The position numbers and the translations under genes are program-made. Under the pieces are notes generated by a model. It was not told where the DNA came from. It saw nothing but the letters and a program-made list of their open reading frames with translations, and ran no database searches. A DNA stretch of 64,000 nt from Chitinophaga alhagiae. Its GTDB lineage: Bacteria; Bacteroidota; Bacteroidia; Chitinophagales; Chitinophagaceae. Shown here one piece after another: positions 24,329 to 33,581 of this stretch. The stretch spans positions 930,001-994,000 of the forward strand of contig NZ_QXMH01000001.1 in NCBI RefSeq assembly GCF_003568665.1, read 5' to 3'. Numbering within the stretch: position 1 is the first letter of the stretch; each line of letters opens with the position of its first letter.

Positions 24329-25183
24329 TTATTTGTGATTTGCGGCGAAGCTCTGTGTTAAAGTAAAACCAGACTCGTCGATAGCATAAGTGATGCTGTC
24401 GATATTGGTAGTGAAGTAGTTATACATGATAATTGCCACAGCGGAGGTACCGATACCCAGGGCGGTGTTGATCAGGGCCTCAGAGATACCCAATGCCAGC
24501 TGGGCAGAGTCAGGTGCGCCACCGGAAGACATCGCCGCAAACGCCTTGATCATACCCAGTACCGTACCGAACAGACCCAGCAGGGTAGCCACGGAAGCAA
24601 TGGTAGACAGGAACACCAGGTTTTTCTCCATCATAGGCAGTTCCAGCGCAGTGGTTTCTTCAATTTCGTTTTTGATAGACAGGATCTTCTGGTCAGTGTC
24701 CAGCTCGGTGTTGGAGATCATCTCCTTGTATTTCCTCAGACCGGCTTTGATCACGTTACCTACGGAACCTTTCTGTTTGTCGCACTCAGCCAGGGCTGCG
24801 TCAACATTCTTGTTGGCCAGGTGGTACTGCACTTTGCGCACCAGCTCGGCGCCACTGAATTTACCTTTGGCTTTGGCCAGGTACAGGAAACGCTCGATCA
24901 CGAAAGTCAGACAGATCAACAGTACTGAGATCAGGATGGGTACGATGGGACCTCCTTTATGTACAGTACCGAACCATTTGCCGATACCTTCCTCAACAGG
25001 GTGATTTGCAGGATTGCCGCCCTGGAAGTTGTCAGGATTACCCAGTACGAGGGAGTAAAATACATAAGCAATGGCGATGCAAATGGGCACAGCCAGCAAA
25101 GCAAACAAGTTGGACGACTTTTTTGCCTGGTGTGAAGAGGTTTTGGCAGCAGCTGCAGTCACAGTTGTTTTAGTCTCAGCCAT
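24329..25183 (-). CDS. exbB: MotA/TolQ/ExbB proton channel protein
   Basis: This 284-residue inner-membrane protein forms the pentameric proton channel of the TonB system. An N-terminal membrane helix (about 25-46) and a second at about 78-96 precede a cytosolic helical domain. A C-terminal pair of membrane helices carries the family block (F-L-S-T-I-A-S-V-A-T-L-L-G-L-F-G-T-V-L-G-M) and the A-L-I-N-T-A-L-G-I segment. It is the first gene of the operon; a good promoter lies 110 bp upstream. The extra N-terminal helix compared with classical ExbB is usual in Bacteroidota. Confidence 0.95.
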   Translation of the reverse strand: MAETKTTVTAAAAKTSSHQAKKSSNLFALLAVPICIAIAYVFYSLVLGNPDNFQGGNPANHPVEEGIGKWFGTVHKGGPIVPILISVLLICLTFVIERFLYLAKAKGKFSGAELVRKVQYHLANKNVDAALAECDKQKGSVGNVIKAGLRKYKEMISNTELDTDQKILSIKNEIEETTALELPMMEKNLVFLSTIASVATLLGLFGTVLGMIKAFAAMSSGGAPDSAQLALGISEALINTALGIGTSAVAIIMYNYFTTNIDSITYAIDESGFTLTQSFAANHK

Positions 25184-25294
25184 GTTGATTGAATTTTAGT
25201 GTTAAAAATTAAACTGTTTGTTTGTTAGTAATTAAGATTTAGATCGATTGTTTATTGAAATCCACGCCCTTAGCGGCTCATAATCAGTGATTCG

Positions 25295-25324
25295 CAAAGT
25301 TATAAGCCTTACTCAAAAAAACAA
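25295..25324 (-). promoter_or_regulatory. Bacteroidota-type promoter of the exbB operon
   Basis: On the minus strand, TTG (25322-25324), a 19-base spacer and TAACTTTG (25295-25302) match the -33/-7 consensus of the Bacteroidota housekeeping sigma factor. Transcription would start near 25288 and leave a leader of about 105 bases before exbB. Confidence 0.7.
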
Positions 25325-25725
25325 GTGTCACCCAAAAAATTTAACCAACCCTACAAAGCCCCACAGGTGGGGCATTTCCATCTTCACATCTTTGTTGAGC
25401 AAACACTTAAATAAACAAAAAGAATAATATTGTTCTTACTGTCCCTCCAACCTTAGTCCGTGGCAACCGAAATCGATTGATTTTTTTTCAAAGTTGGACG
25501 CACAATTTAAGAAAATTTCCAAATGTTCCAACTAAATTTTTAAAACCACTTATTTCTGGTGCTGCCACCTCATTTGGGCAATTTACGGCTTTTTATTTCC
25601 GCTCTTAACATCTTTTTGCACATTTGTGGATTTTAACGATTTTTTATCAACCTTTCCCCTTTCTTTTGCCATCGCTAAATCTGTCTTAACCGTCTTAACA
25701 AATCAAATAAACCAACACTATTCCC
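25325..25725. other. Divergent promoter region between exbB and the metalloprotease gene
   Basis: Apart from the exbB promoter at its left side, this AT-rich gap shows no reading frame and no strong repeat. It must hold the promoter of the metalloprotease gene at 25726, but I found no good match to the consensus there. Confidence 0.4.
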
Positions 25726-28290
25726 ATGCATTTACAGCGTAATTTTGCTGCTGCGCTGGCAGGCGTGATGTGCGCAACCTGCTTGCTCACAGCCACTTCT
25801 ACCCTGGCCCAGCGGAAGAAAAAGGAAAAAACTCCCGTACCTGCCACCGCTCCCGCCAAAGACTCTACCGCCCGCCCGCCAATGGGCCCCGGCGGCCCGC
25901 CCAAAGCAGCGCCCAAAAAGTTCACGGACGTTATTACACCCAAGGCCAAAGCTGACTCCGGCATGTTTAACGTATACAAACAGGATGACAGGGTATTCGT
26001 TGAGATCCCGGACCAACTGCTGGGCCGGGACATCCTGGTGGTAAGCCGCATGTCCAAAGCGGCCGCCGGCATGCGCGTGGGCATGTTCGGCTTCGGAGGG
26101 GACCAGATCAACGAAAACGTGATCCGTTTCGAGAAAGGCCCCAACAACCGCATATTCCTCAAGAACATCTCCTTTGCCGAAAGGTCCAAAGACTCTACCC
26201 AGCCCATGTTCATCTCCGTGATGAACTCCAACATCCAGCCCATTGTGGCCTCTTTCGACATCAAGGCCTTTTCAAAGAACAACAAGGGCGCCGTACTGGA
26301 TATGACTGATTATATCAATGGTGATAACGACATCCTTTTCTTTGACTCCCGCCTGAAGTCGCAGGTAAAGCTGGGCTCCCCGCAGGCAGACAAATCTTAT
26401 ATACAGGACGTAAGGTCTTACCCGGAGAACCTGGAGATCAAAACTGTAAAGACCTACACCAGAAGCGGTTCTTCCCCCATGCCGGGCATGCCGCCCGTAG
26501 GCGGCGGCTACGCCACGGTGGAGCTGAACAGCTCCCTGGTACTGCTGCCCCTGGTACCCATGCAGCCCCGCTATTTTGACCCGCGCGTGGGCTACTTTGC
26601 CACCAGCCTTACTGACTTTGACGCAGACCCGCAAAGCGTAAAAAGGCTCACCATGGTCACCCGCTGGCGCCTGGAGCCCAAAGCGGAAGACATGGAAAAG
26701 TTCCGCAAAGGGGAGCTGGTGGAGCCCAAAAAACCCATCGTGTTCTACATAGACCCGGCCACCCCGGAAAAATGGCGCAAATACCTTATACAGGGGGTGA
26801 ACGACTGGCAGTCTGCCTTTGAACAGGCGGGTTTTAAAAACGCCATCTACGCCAAAATGGCCCCCACGCCGGCGGAAGACTCTACCTGGAGCCTGGAAGA
26901 CGCGCGTTTCTCGGCCATCGTATACAAACCGTCCGAGGTGCCCAATGCCAGCGGCCCGCACGTACACGACCCCCGCTCAGGCGAAATACTGGAAAGCCAC
27001 ATCAACTGGTACCATAACGTAATGCGCCTGCTCCGCAACTGGTACTTCATACAGGCTTCGCCCAACGATGCGCGCGCCCGTAAAATGCAGTTTGATGACG
27101 AGCTGATGGGTGAGCTGATCCGCTTTGTATCTTCCCACGAAGTGGGCCATACCCTGGGCCTGCGCCACAACTTCGGCTCCAGCTCCGCCTACCCGGTTGA
27201 AAAGCTGCGAGACAAGGAATGGGTGAAGAAGAACGGCCATGCCGCCTCCATTATGGACTATGCCCGTTTCAACTACGTTGCGCAGCCGGAAGACGGCATC
27301 ACCGGGGCAGACCTCTACCCCCGTATCAATTACTACGACAAATGGGCCATTGAATGGGGCTACAAGATCATTCCCGGCAAAGATGCAGACAGTGAAAAGC
27401 CCATCCTGAACCAGTGGACCATTAACCGCCTGCAAGACAAAAAATTCTGGTTCGGTACGGAAACCAACCCTGACGATCCGCGTTCACAGAATGAAGACCT
27501 GGGAGACAATGCCATGAAGGCCAGCGCCTACGGTGTAAAGAACCTGAAACGCATTGTGCCCAACCTGATGGCCTGGACCCGCCAGGACAATGAAGGCTAC
27601 GCCACGCTCAACGAGCTGTACACTGAAGTATGGGGACAGTATTACCGCTACATGGGCCATGTGGCCAAGAACGTGGGCGGCATTTACGAAACGCCCAAAA
27701 CCGTAGAACAGGCGGGCGCGGTGTACGAAGTAGTGCCAAAAGCCATGCAGAAAGAAGCCGTGCAGTTCCTGCAGGCGCAGTTCTTTACCACGCCCACCTG
27801 GCTGCTGGACAAAGACATACTGGCGCGCATCAACAGCAACCCCGCCACGCTGGTGCTGAACCGCCAGGAGGCCGTTCTTGGCCGCCTGCTGGGAGTGAAT
27901 ACGCTTACCAAGCTGCTGAATGCCGAAACCATGTACAGCAACACCTATACGGTAACCGAGTACATGAACGATATGAAAAAAGGCATTTTCAGCGAGCTGT
28001 ATTCCCGCAGGCCAATAGACATTTACCGCCGCAACCTGCAGAAAGCATACGTTAATACACTGGGCAACCTGCTGAGGGCGCCGCAATTGCCGGCCGGTTT
28101 CCCGGCCTCCATGGCCAGCCTGATGCCTAACCCGCAGAAGTCTGACGTGTCTAGCGTAGGCCGTGCCCAACTGGTGTCTCTGCGCAACGATGCGCGGGCC
28201 GCTGCCGCCGGTGCCGGGGATAATATGAGCCGCTACCACCTGCAAGACCTTGCAGAAAGGATCACCGAACTGCTGGAACCGAAGAAATAG
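25726..28290 (+). CDS. Secreted zinc metalloprotease, DUF5117/DUF5118 type
   Basis: This exported 854-residue protein has a signal peptide (1-28, ending A-L-A-Q), a basic and proline-rich linker, DUF5118-like and DUF5117-like regions over about 60-400 and a catalytic region. The zinc motif H-E-V-G-H-T-L-G-L-R-H is at about residue 470, a metzincin-type H-E-x-x-H-x-x-G-x-x-H. A downstream S-I-M-D-Y-A Met-turn supports an active enzyme. Large proteins of this family are widespread in Bacteroidota and are thought to degrade periplasmic or external proteins; the substrate is unknown. It is a single gene, ended by a clear terminator at 28311-28347, and is not obviously tied to either sugar locus. 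Confidence 0.9.
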   Translation: MHLQRNFAAALAGVMCATCLLTATSTLAQRKKKEKTPVPATAPAKDSTARPPMGPGGPPKAAPKKFTDVITPKAKADSGMFNVYKQDDRVFVEIPDQLLGRDILVVSRMSKAAAGMRVGMFGFGGDQINENVIRFEKGPNNRIFLKNISFAERSKDSTQPMFISVMNSNIQPIVASFDIKAFSKNNKGAVLDMTDYINGDNDILFFDSRLKSQVKLGSPQADKSYIQDVRSYPENLEIKTVKTYTRSGSSPMPGMPPVGGGYATVELNSSLVLLPLVPMQPRYFDPRVGYFATSLTDFDADPQSVKRLTMVTRWRLEPKAEDMEKFRKGELVEPKKPIVFYIDPATPEKWRKYLIQGVNDWQSAFEQAGFKNAIYAKMAPTPAEDSTWSLEDARFSAIVYKPSEVPNASGPHVHDPRSGEILESHINWYHNVMRLLRNWYFIQASPNDARARKMQFDDELMGELIRFVSSHEVGHTLGLRHNFGSSSAYPVEKLRDKEWVKKNGHAASIMDYARFNYVAQPEDGITGADLYPRINYYDKWAIEWGYKIIPGKDADSEKPILNQWTINRLQDKKFWFGTETNPDDPRSQNEDLGDNAMKASAYGVKNLKRIVPNLMAWTRQDNEGYATLNELYTEVWGQYYRYMGHVAKNVGGIYETPKTVEQAGAVYEVVPKAMQKEAVQFLQAQFFTTPTWLLDKDILARINSNPATLVLNRQEAVLGRLLGVNTLTKLLNAETMYSNTYTVTEYMNDMKKGIFSELYSRRPIDIYRRNLQKAYVNTLGNLLRAPQLPAGFPASMASLMPNPQKSDVSSVGRAQLVSLRNDARAAAAGAGDNMSRYHLQDLAERITELLEPKK

Positions 28291-28310
28291 AAAGCATACT
28301 GGGATATAAC

Positions 28311-28347
28311 AAAAGGGGCTGGCCGGCATTGCGGTCAGCCCCTTTTT
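28311..28347 (+). terminator. Factor-independent terminator after metalloprotease gene
   Basis: The arms AAAAGGGGCTG (28311-28321) and CAGCCCCTTTT (28336-28346) form an 11-bp stem with a 14-base loop, followed directly by the end of a T-run. It separates the metalloprotease gene from the LacI-type regulator. Confidence 0.88.
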
Positions 28348-28440
28348 ATGGCAACAGGGATGAAAGTACCCATTTGGGGCGCAAACATGCACCTATCAAT
28401 AAATTTTCTTAATATCGCCCCTACATTATTCGTCCTCCAA

Positions 28441-29472
28441 GTGAAAGATCGACATAATACCAATAAGATCACTATTTACGACATTGCGCAAAAGCTGGGC
28501 CTTAGCGCCTCTACGGTATCAAGGGCCTTGCAGAACAATCCCCTGATCAACGAGGAAACCCGCAACAAGGTACAGGAGCTGGCAGTGGAGATGAATTATG
28601 TGCCCAACTGGATAGCTTCGAGCCTGCGTAAAAAGCGCTCCAACATCCTGGGCCTCATAGTGCCCCGTACCAGCATGTACTTCCAGAGCACCGCCATCAG
28701 CGGTATCCAGCATGAAGCGCACAAGTACGGGTTCAGCATTGTAATAGGCCAGTCTGACGAAACCGTGGCCATGGAAAAGGAGCTGGTACACACCTTCTTT
28801 TCCCTGCGTGTAGACGGCCTGTTGGCGGTATCTTCCATGTTCACCACCAACTTTGACCACTTCTCTCCATTTATCAGGAATAACATCCCCCTTGTTTTTT
28901 ATGACCGCGTGCCGCTTGACTTCCCGGGCTATACCATTACCGGGGACGATTTCAAAGGCGGCTACCTTGCCACAGAACACCTGATACAGCAAGGCTGCAA
29001 GCGCATTGCCCACTATGCCGGCGTGCTCACCTGCAACCTTTACCAGCAACGGCTGGCCGGCTACAAGGCGGCCCTGTCAAAGTACAAGGTCCCCTTTGAC
29101 GAGTCACTGGTGTACGTGCACAACCTTACGCTGGACGCAGGCGCCGAAGCGGCCCGCCAGATCTTTGCCGGCAGTTCCCTGCCGGACGGGCTTTTTGCCG
29201 CCAACGACTCCTCTGCCGTAGCCTTTATCCAGGAGGCCCGGAGGAAGGGGATCAAGGTACCGGAACAGGTGAAGGTAGTGGGTTATTCCAACGACCTGTC
29301 ATCGCGCATTATCAGCCCTTCGCTCAGCACCATTGAGCAGTCTGGCTACAAAATGGGCGAAAAGGCCGTGGAAACGCTGGTGCAGCTGATTAACAAGGAC
29401 GAAAAGATCAAAGTCACCAAAAATTTCGTATTTGAAGTAGAGCTTATTCAAAGGGAATCGTCCGGGCGATAA
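28441..29472 (+). CDS. LacI family transcriptional regulator
   Basis: This 343-residue DNA-binding repressor has a sugar-binding core. The helix-turn-helix is at about 10-30 (T-I-Y-D-I-A-Q-K-L-G-L-S-A-S-T-V-S-R-A-L), with a hinge helix near 55 and a periplasmic-binding-protein-like domain from residue 60 on. GTG 28441 is taken as the start because it sits the usual distance before the HTH; the upstream ATGs at 28348 and 28387 would add a hydrophobic leader, and the first abuts the terminator. The effector is unknown. The only close partner is the lipoprotein at 29502, 29 bp downstream, so it may belong to a regulon elsewhere. Confidence 0.9.
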   Translation: MKDRHNTNKITIYDIAQKLGLSASTVSRALQNNPLINEETRNKVQELAVEMNYVPNWIASSLRKKRSNILGLIVPRTSMYFQSTAISGIQHEAHKYGFSIVIGQSDETVAMEKELVHTFFSLRVDGLLAVSSMFTTNFDHFSPFIRNNIPLVFYDRVPLDFPGYTITGDDFKGGYLATEHLIQQGCKRIAHYAGVLTCNLYQQRLAGYKAALSKYKVPFDESLVYVHNLTLDAGAEAARQIFAGSSLPDGLFAANDSSAVAFIQEARRKGIKVPEQVKVVGYSNDLSSRIISPSLSTIEQSGYKMGEKAVETLVQLINKDEKIKVTKNFVFEVELIQRESSGR

Positions 29473-29501
29473 GCATTACTTAAACCTACAACCATTTTAA
29501 T

Positions 29502-30317
29502 ATGAAAAAACTCCGCCTTTTTCTGATGGCCTTACCTGTGTGCGCACTATTTTCGTGCAGCCGCGACATTTACGTGCCCAACCAGGCGAACGTGCCCTTG
29601 CTGAAGGAAAAAAATGAACTGAAAGCCAACCTGTCCCTTACCAACTGGCAGGCCGCCTATTCCATTACCGACAATATTGCCCTCATGGTGAACGGCCAGT
29701 ACGTACACCGGGGATGGCTTTATACCAACGGCGATAATGACGGCGATGACGATCTGTTTGTGGACAAGAATACCCGCGGCGGCCTGTTTGAAGGCGGCGT
29801 GGGCTTTTTTAAGGCCGTAGACACCCGTAAAAGAGCGGTGTTTGACGTATACGCCGGTTACGGCGCAGGGGCTTTCAAAACGCTTGACAGGGCGTACAAC
29901 TCCGCCCCTGACGGCGCCTTGGCCAATGATTACCTGCTGCGCACCCGGTTCCACAAATTTTTTGTGCAGCCCAGCTTCGGCCTGGCGCACAAAGTAGTGG
30001 AAGCGGCCTTTACCTCCCGCTTTTCTATTGTAAAGTTTCATGACCAGACGCTGGGCGTCAAGGCATTTGAAAATGATACGCAGCGCCGCGAGAATTTCAT
30101 GCGGCTGGGAGACAAGGCGGTACCTTTCTTTGAGCCTACCTTTACGGTGCGCGCGGGTTACCGTTACATCAAATGGTACGGGCAGCTGATGTTCTCCGTT
30201 CCCATGAACGATGAAACGTACAATAACTATAATGTGAACGATTATTTCCAGCCGGTGTCCGTTACCATGGGCGTTACCCTCAACTTCGGGCAATGGGTGA
30301 AAGACGCGGGAAAATGA
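29502..30317 (+). CDS. Beta-barrel-like outer membrane lipoprotein, function unknown
   Basis: This 271-residue protein has a lipoprotein signal (A-L-F-S-C, Cys at about residue 19). The rest alternates short beta strands with polar loops, including an acidic loop (N-G-D-N-D-G-D-D-D), and ends in V-T-M-G-V-T-L-N-F, as small outer-membrane barrels do. I cannot name a family. It follows the LacI-type gene by 29 bp and probably shares its transcript. Its stop codon is followed by a hairpin shared with the end of the convergent 18-kb operon. Confidence 0.65.
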   Translation: MKKLRLFLMALPVCALFSCSRDIYVPNQANVPLLKEKNELKANLSLTNWQAAYSITDNIALMVNGQYVHRGWLYTNGDNDGDDDLFVDKNTRGGLFEGGVGFFKAVDTRKRAVFDVYAGYGAGAFKTLDRAYNSAPDGALANDYLLRTRFHKFFVQPSFGLAHKVVEAAFTSRFSIVKFHDQTLGVKAFENDTQRRENFMRLGDKAVPFFEPTFTVRAGYRYIKWYGQLMFSVPMNDETYNNYNVNDYFQPVSVTMGVTLNFGQWVKDAGK

Positions 30318-30322
30318 TAAAG

Positions 30323-30355
30323 GCAAGGGGCTGGTCAATCAAAGCCGGCCCCTGC
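30323..30355. terminator. Shared hairpin between convergent transcripts
   Basis: The arms at 30323-30334 (GCAAGGGGCTGG) and 30345-30355 pair with one G-U type mismatch around a 10-base loop, between the stops of the lipoprotein gene (30317) and the DUF5107 gene (30355-30357). It lacks a clear T-run, so termination efficiency is uncertain. Confidence 0.45.
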
Positions 30356-33300
30356 TACCTGCCCTCCACCAGCATCCTGGCCTCAAAAAACAAACGCCCC
30401 CGCCTGTTCAGCACCGCCGCCTTCACCTGTTCCGCCCGCTCCCCTTCTCCTTGCTGCGCGGCCATTACCCAACGGTACTCCGGCGTGAGCACCAACGAGG
30501 GTAGTCCCCAATAATGCAGGGAATCCTGCTTTGCCCGCCAGGCCGTTAACAGTTCATCCGCCAGTGGCGCGTTCCCGGTAGAACGAAGCAATGAAAGCCC
30601 GATGTAATTATCCAATGGCCCTGCCGCTTCAGGCCATTGCTGCCTGGTATATTGCTCAATAGACCGCCTGTACCGCTCCGCGCCCGCGGAATTGGAAAGC
30701 TCCTTTTCGCAGAAGGCCGCCAGGTAATCCTGCAGGCGGTTGTCTGGTTCAAAAGGTTTGCCGGAGCCCAGGTTCTCAGGCCAGCCCCGCGATGTATCCA
30801 GGTAACGGAGGGCGGTGCGATAATCCTTTTCACGCACCTTTTCAAGGGCCATGGAAAGCCATGCTTCTTCAAAAAGGCGGCGCCCCTCCTGCGCCCCTTC
30901 CTGCGGGAAGATCCGCAGGTTATTCAATACCGCGGCACATGCCGCTGCCCGGCCGTTTTCCAGCAGCATTTTTGCATGATCCATTTGCATAACGGGGTTG
31001 GCGGGGAACAGCCGGGCCGCTGTTTCAGCAGCCTCCAGCGCGGCCGCCGGTTGCCGATGCCGCACATAATATTCCGTAAGCAGCTGCCTGGCGCGCCATT
31101 CCTCCGGCTGCAGCTCAATTGCCCTGCGGATATCGTGCAGGTTGGACGCCTTTGCCGTGCTATCTGCCGCAAACAGCACGCTCCGCGCCAGGTAGCAATA
31201 AGCAAAATCAGGCTGGTTTCCCAAACCCGCCAGCAATGCCCTTGCCTTTTCCGAGCGATGATGGTGCCAATGCAGCAAACCCAGGTAATACGCCGGTTTC
31301 CAGGAACCTCCCTGTTCAAGCGCCCACTGCAGCACAGGCGCCGTTTCCGCCCTGAAAGGGAACACCAGCCTGGCAGACAGGGCGTTGGCCTTCTCCAGCC
31401 ATGTACGGCTGCGGGCCGGCGCATGGTCTTTGTTCAGGTAAGCCAGCCAATAATATACCGTGGGGTACGGGGGCGCCTGCTCCAGCAGGGCGAGGGCTTC
31501 TTTTTCCATGCCGTTTTGCACATAACCAAGCGCCAGCTCCAGGTAAGTTTCGTGCGGGAACTCATTGGTGATAGCGGCTTTGAATGATGCCAGCGCCGCT
31601 GCTGAAGGTTTGAGCAGATATTTTTCAAAGCGGGCGTAGTGGCTCAGCGGGTCTGTAGCCAGCAAACGGTCAAACGCCTGCAGCGCTTGCGTGGCCCGCC
31701 CCAGCTTGCGGTACGCCGTACCCATCAGCGCATGGGCATCCAGGTTGTTATAGTTATACTCTAATGCACGGCCCGCATACGTTGCGGCGGCCTGGTAATC
31801 CCGCTGCTGCATGCTGATACCCGCCAGGCCGGTATAGGCTACAGACCGGAACTCCATGGTTCTTACCGCCACGCCAAAGGCTTCTGCGGCTTGCCACAAA
31901 TTGCCATTGCTTCTTTCTATCACCCCTCTTATAAAATTGGCGCCGCCATCGTAGGTGTTGATGCGAAGCGCATCCAGCGCGTAGGCAAGGGCTTCCTGGT
32001 TGTTGCCGCGGCGGTGGTGCAGCTCCGCCATGCGCACCAGGGCCTGTAAATGTCCCGGCTCTTTTTGCAGGCAGGCGGTGTAATGTTGCATGGCTTCATC
32101 AAACAGGCGCATGCTGTTTTTGTCTTCGCCTATCAGGAACTGCCGCTCCGCGTCATCCGGCAAAGGCTTGTCAGCGGAAACCATCGGCCTTGCGGCGGCG
32201 GTCTCTTCCGTATTGCTGCTGTAATACAGCTTGCCCGCCCCGAGAGCAACACTTACATGCGCGCCCTCATTACCCCGCAATGAAAAAGCGCGGTAATACA
32301 TTTGCAGCGGCTGCAGCGCCGCCATCACGGCAGCGTACGGCCGCCCGTTCAAACGTATTACAAGGCTGTCTTTTGCTGGCCGGTTCGGGCTTATCCATAC
32401 CTGTAAACTATCCCGGCCGCGAACAACATAGAGGCTGCCCCACTCCGAGGCATCACTGATACCCTGCAAACCTTTTACCGGAAACCACGCTTCCTGTTTG
32501 GTCTCCGTATACCCGGGGCGGAATGCCAGTTGTTTAAAAGGGCTGTGAAAACCGCTGTACAGGTCAGGCTGGTTAAAATTGGCGCCGGATTGCGCCTCTA
32601 TGTACTGCCCGTTATGGTCTGTCAAGAGGTCTTCCCATATACCGCCATCCCTCGCCAGCGACCATATCCACAGCTTTTTGCCAGGCGCATCACTGTAGGG
32701 CGCCCAGTGGCCAAAGCCCATTTGCCGCTGCTGCCAGATGCCGCCAAACCAGTTGCGCGAATCGCCCATGATATGATAGGATTTGCTGCTGCCAAAATTG
32801 TTGTTCCGGTAAAGGGAAATATCCCTCCCGTCTTTGGTAAGCGGCCAGGGCTCCGCTTCGCCGTTGTGGCCAATGAAATAATTACCGGGGAAATAAAAAG
32901 CCAGGTCGTTGCTGGCGCGGAATGCCGCATTTTCCCAGGAGAGGTATGCCTGGTGATAGGGCGTAGGGTTATACCATAGCGCTTTTGTTTCAAAATATGC
33001 GGTGCGCGGCGCAAGCCGCACCGTTACCCGCCATTGGGACCGGGAGGCCAGGTCAAGCCCTCCCACGGTACAATCCGCGCTGCCGTCTGCATGCCGCGTG
33101 ATCATATAGTCTACCGCCGATGCCGCCCAGGGCGCATGCCCCAGGTCCAGCCCGAAGTTATGTTCTATGCCTCCGCTGGTCCACGGCCCCCTGCTGCCAA
33201 TGGCCCTGAACTTGATCGCATCGTTCATATACACAAAAGCCTCGCCGCTGGCATTCTCAATGGCGCCATACACTTTCCCGCCAAGCCCCGGCATTATCTT

Positions 33301-33567
33301 TACGGTAATCAGCCCGTTATTGAGGGTAACAAGGCGCCAGTTCATCACAGTGTCTTTTGCGGTATACCCATCAAACATAAAGTACGGGTAGAACCGGCCA
33401 ATTGTTCCTTTCACCGCCATGGGCGCAACCGGGTTGGGATCTGAATAAGGATACGTTTTAAAAGGCGTGGCCGCCTCTTTCACGGATACAGGCTGCTGGG
33501 CGGATACCGTAACGCCCAAAAGGACCAGGTTCCCGGCCAGCAGGAAGCGATATAAATAGTGGATCAT
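30355..33567 (-). CDS. DUF5107 domain protein with tetratricopeptide repeats, exported
   Basis: This 1070-residue protein has a signal peptide (1-23, ending V-S-A-Q-Q). Residues about 40-400 match my recollection of DUF5107, a galactose-mutarotase-like beta-sandwich, with P-G-L-G-G-K-V-Y-G-A-I-E and G-P-W-T-S-G-G-I-E-H-N-F-G. The remainder, about 480-1050, is a series of helical TPR units (for example A-L-V-R-M-A-E-L-H-H-R-R-G-N-N-Q-E-A). DUF5107-TPR proteins are recurrent in Bacteroidota sugar loci, but their activity is not established to my knowledge. It is the last gene of the DeoR-linked operon, 14 bp after the permease, so a role in handling the imported amino sugar or oligosaccharide is plausible. 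Confidence 0.82.
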   Translation of the reverse strand: MIHYLYRFLLAGNLVLLGVTVSAQQPVSVKEAATPFKTYPYSDPNPVAPMAVKGTIGRFYPYFMFDGYTAKDTVMNWRLVTLNNGLITVKIMPGLGGKVYGAIENASGEAFVYMNDAIKFRAIGSRGPWTSGGIEHNFGLDLGHAPWAASAVDYMITRHADGSADCTVGGLDLASRSQWRVTVRLAPRTAYFETKALWYNPTPYHQAYLSWENAAFRASNDLAFYFPGNYFIGHNGEAEPWPLTKDGRDISLYRNNNFGSSKSYHIMGDSRNWFGGIWQQRQMGFGHWAPYSDAPGKKLWIWSLARDGGIWEDLLTDHNGQYIEAQSGANFNQPDLYSGFHSPFKQLAFRPGYTETKQEAWFPVKGLQGISDASEWGSLYVVRGRDSLQVWISPNRPAKDSLVIRLNGRPYAAVMAALQPLQMYYRAFSLRGNEGAHVSVALGAGKLYYSSNTEETAAARPMVSADKPLPDDAERQFLIGEDKNSMRLFDEAMQHYTACLQKEPGHLQALVRMAELHHRRGNNQEALAYALDALRINTYDGGANFIRGVIERSNGNLWQAAEAFGVAVRTMEFRSVAYTGLAGISMQQRDYQAAATYAGRALEYNYNNLDAHALMGTAYRKLGRATQALQAFDRLLATDPLSHYARFEKYLLKPSAAALASFKAAITNEFPHETYLELALGYVQNGMEKEALALLEQAPPYPTVYYWLAYLNKDHAPARSRTWLEKANALSARLVFPFRAETAPVLQWALEQGGSWKPAYYLGLLHWHHHRSEKARALLAGLGNQPDFAYCYLARSVLFAADSTAKASNLHDIRRAIELQPEEWRARQLLTEYYVRHRQPAAALEAAETAARLFPANPVMQMDHAKMLLENGRAAACAAVLNNLRIFPQEGAQEGRRLFEEAWLSMALEKVREKDYRTALRYLDTSRGWPENLGSGKPFEPDNRLQDYLAAFCEKELSNSAGAERYRRSIEQYTRQQWPEAAGPLDNYIGLSLLRSTGNAPLADELLTAWRAKQDSLHYWGLPSLVLTPEYRWVMAAQQGEGERAEQVKAAVLNRRGRLFFEARMLVEGR

Positions 33568-33581
33568 ATACGAACGTTATT

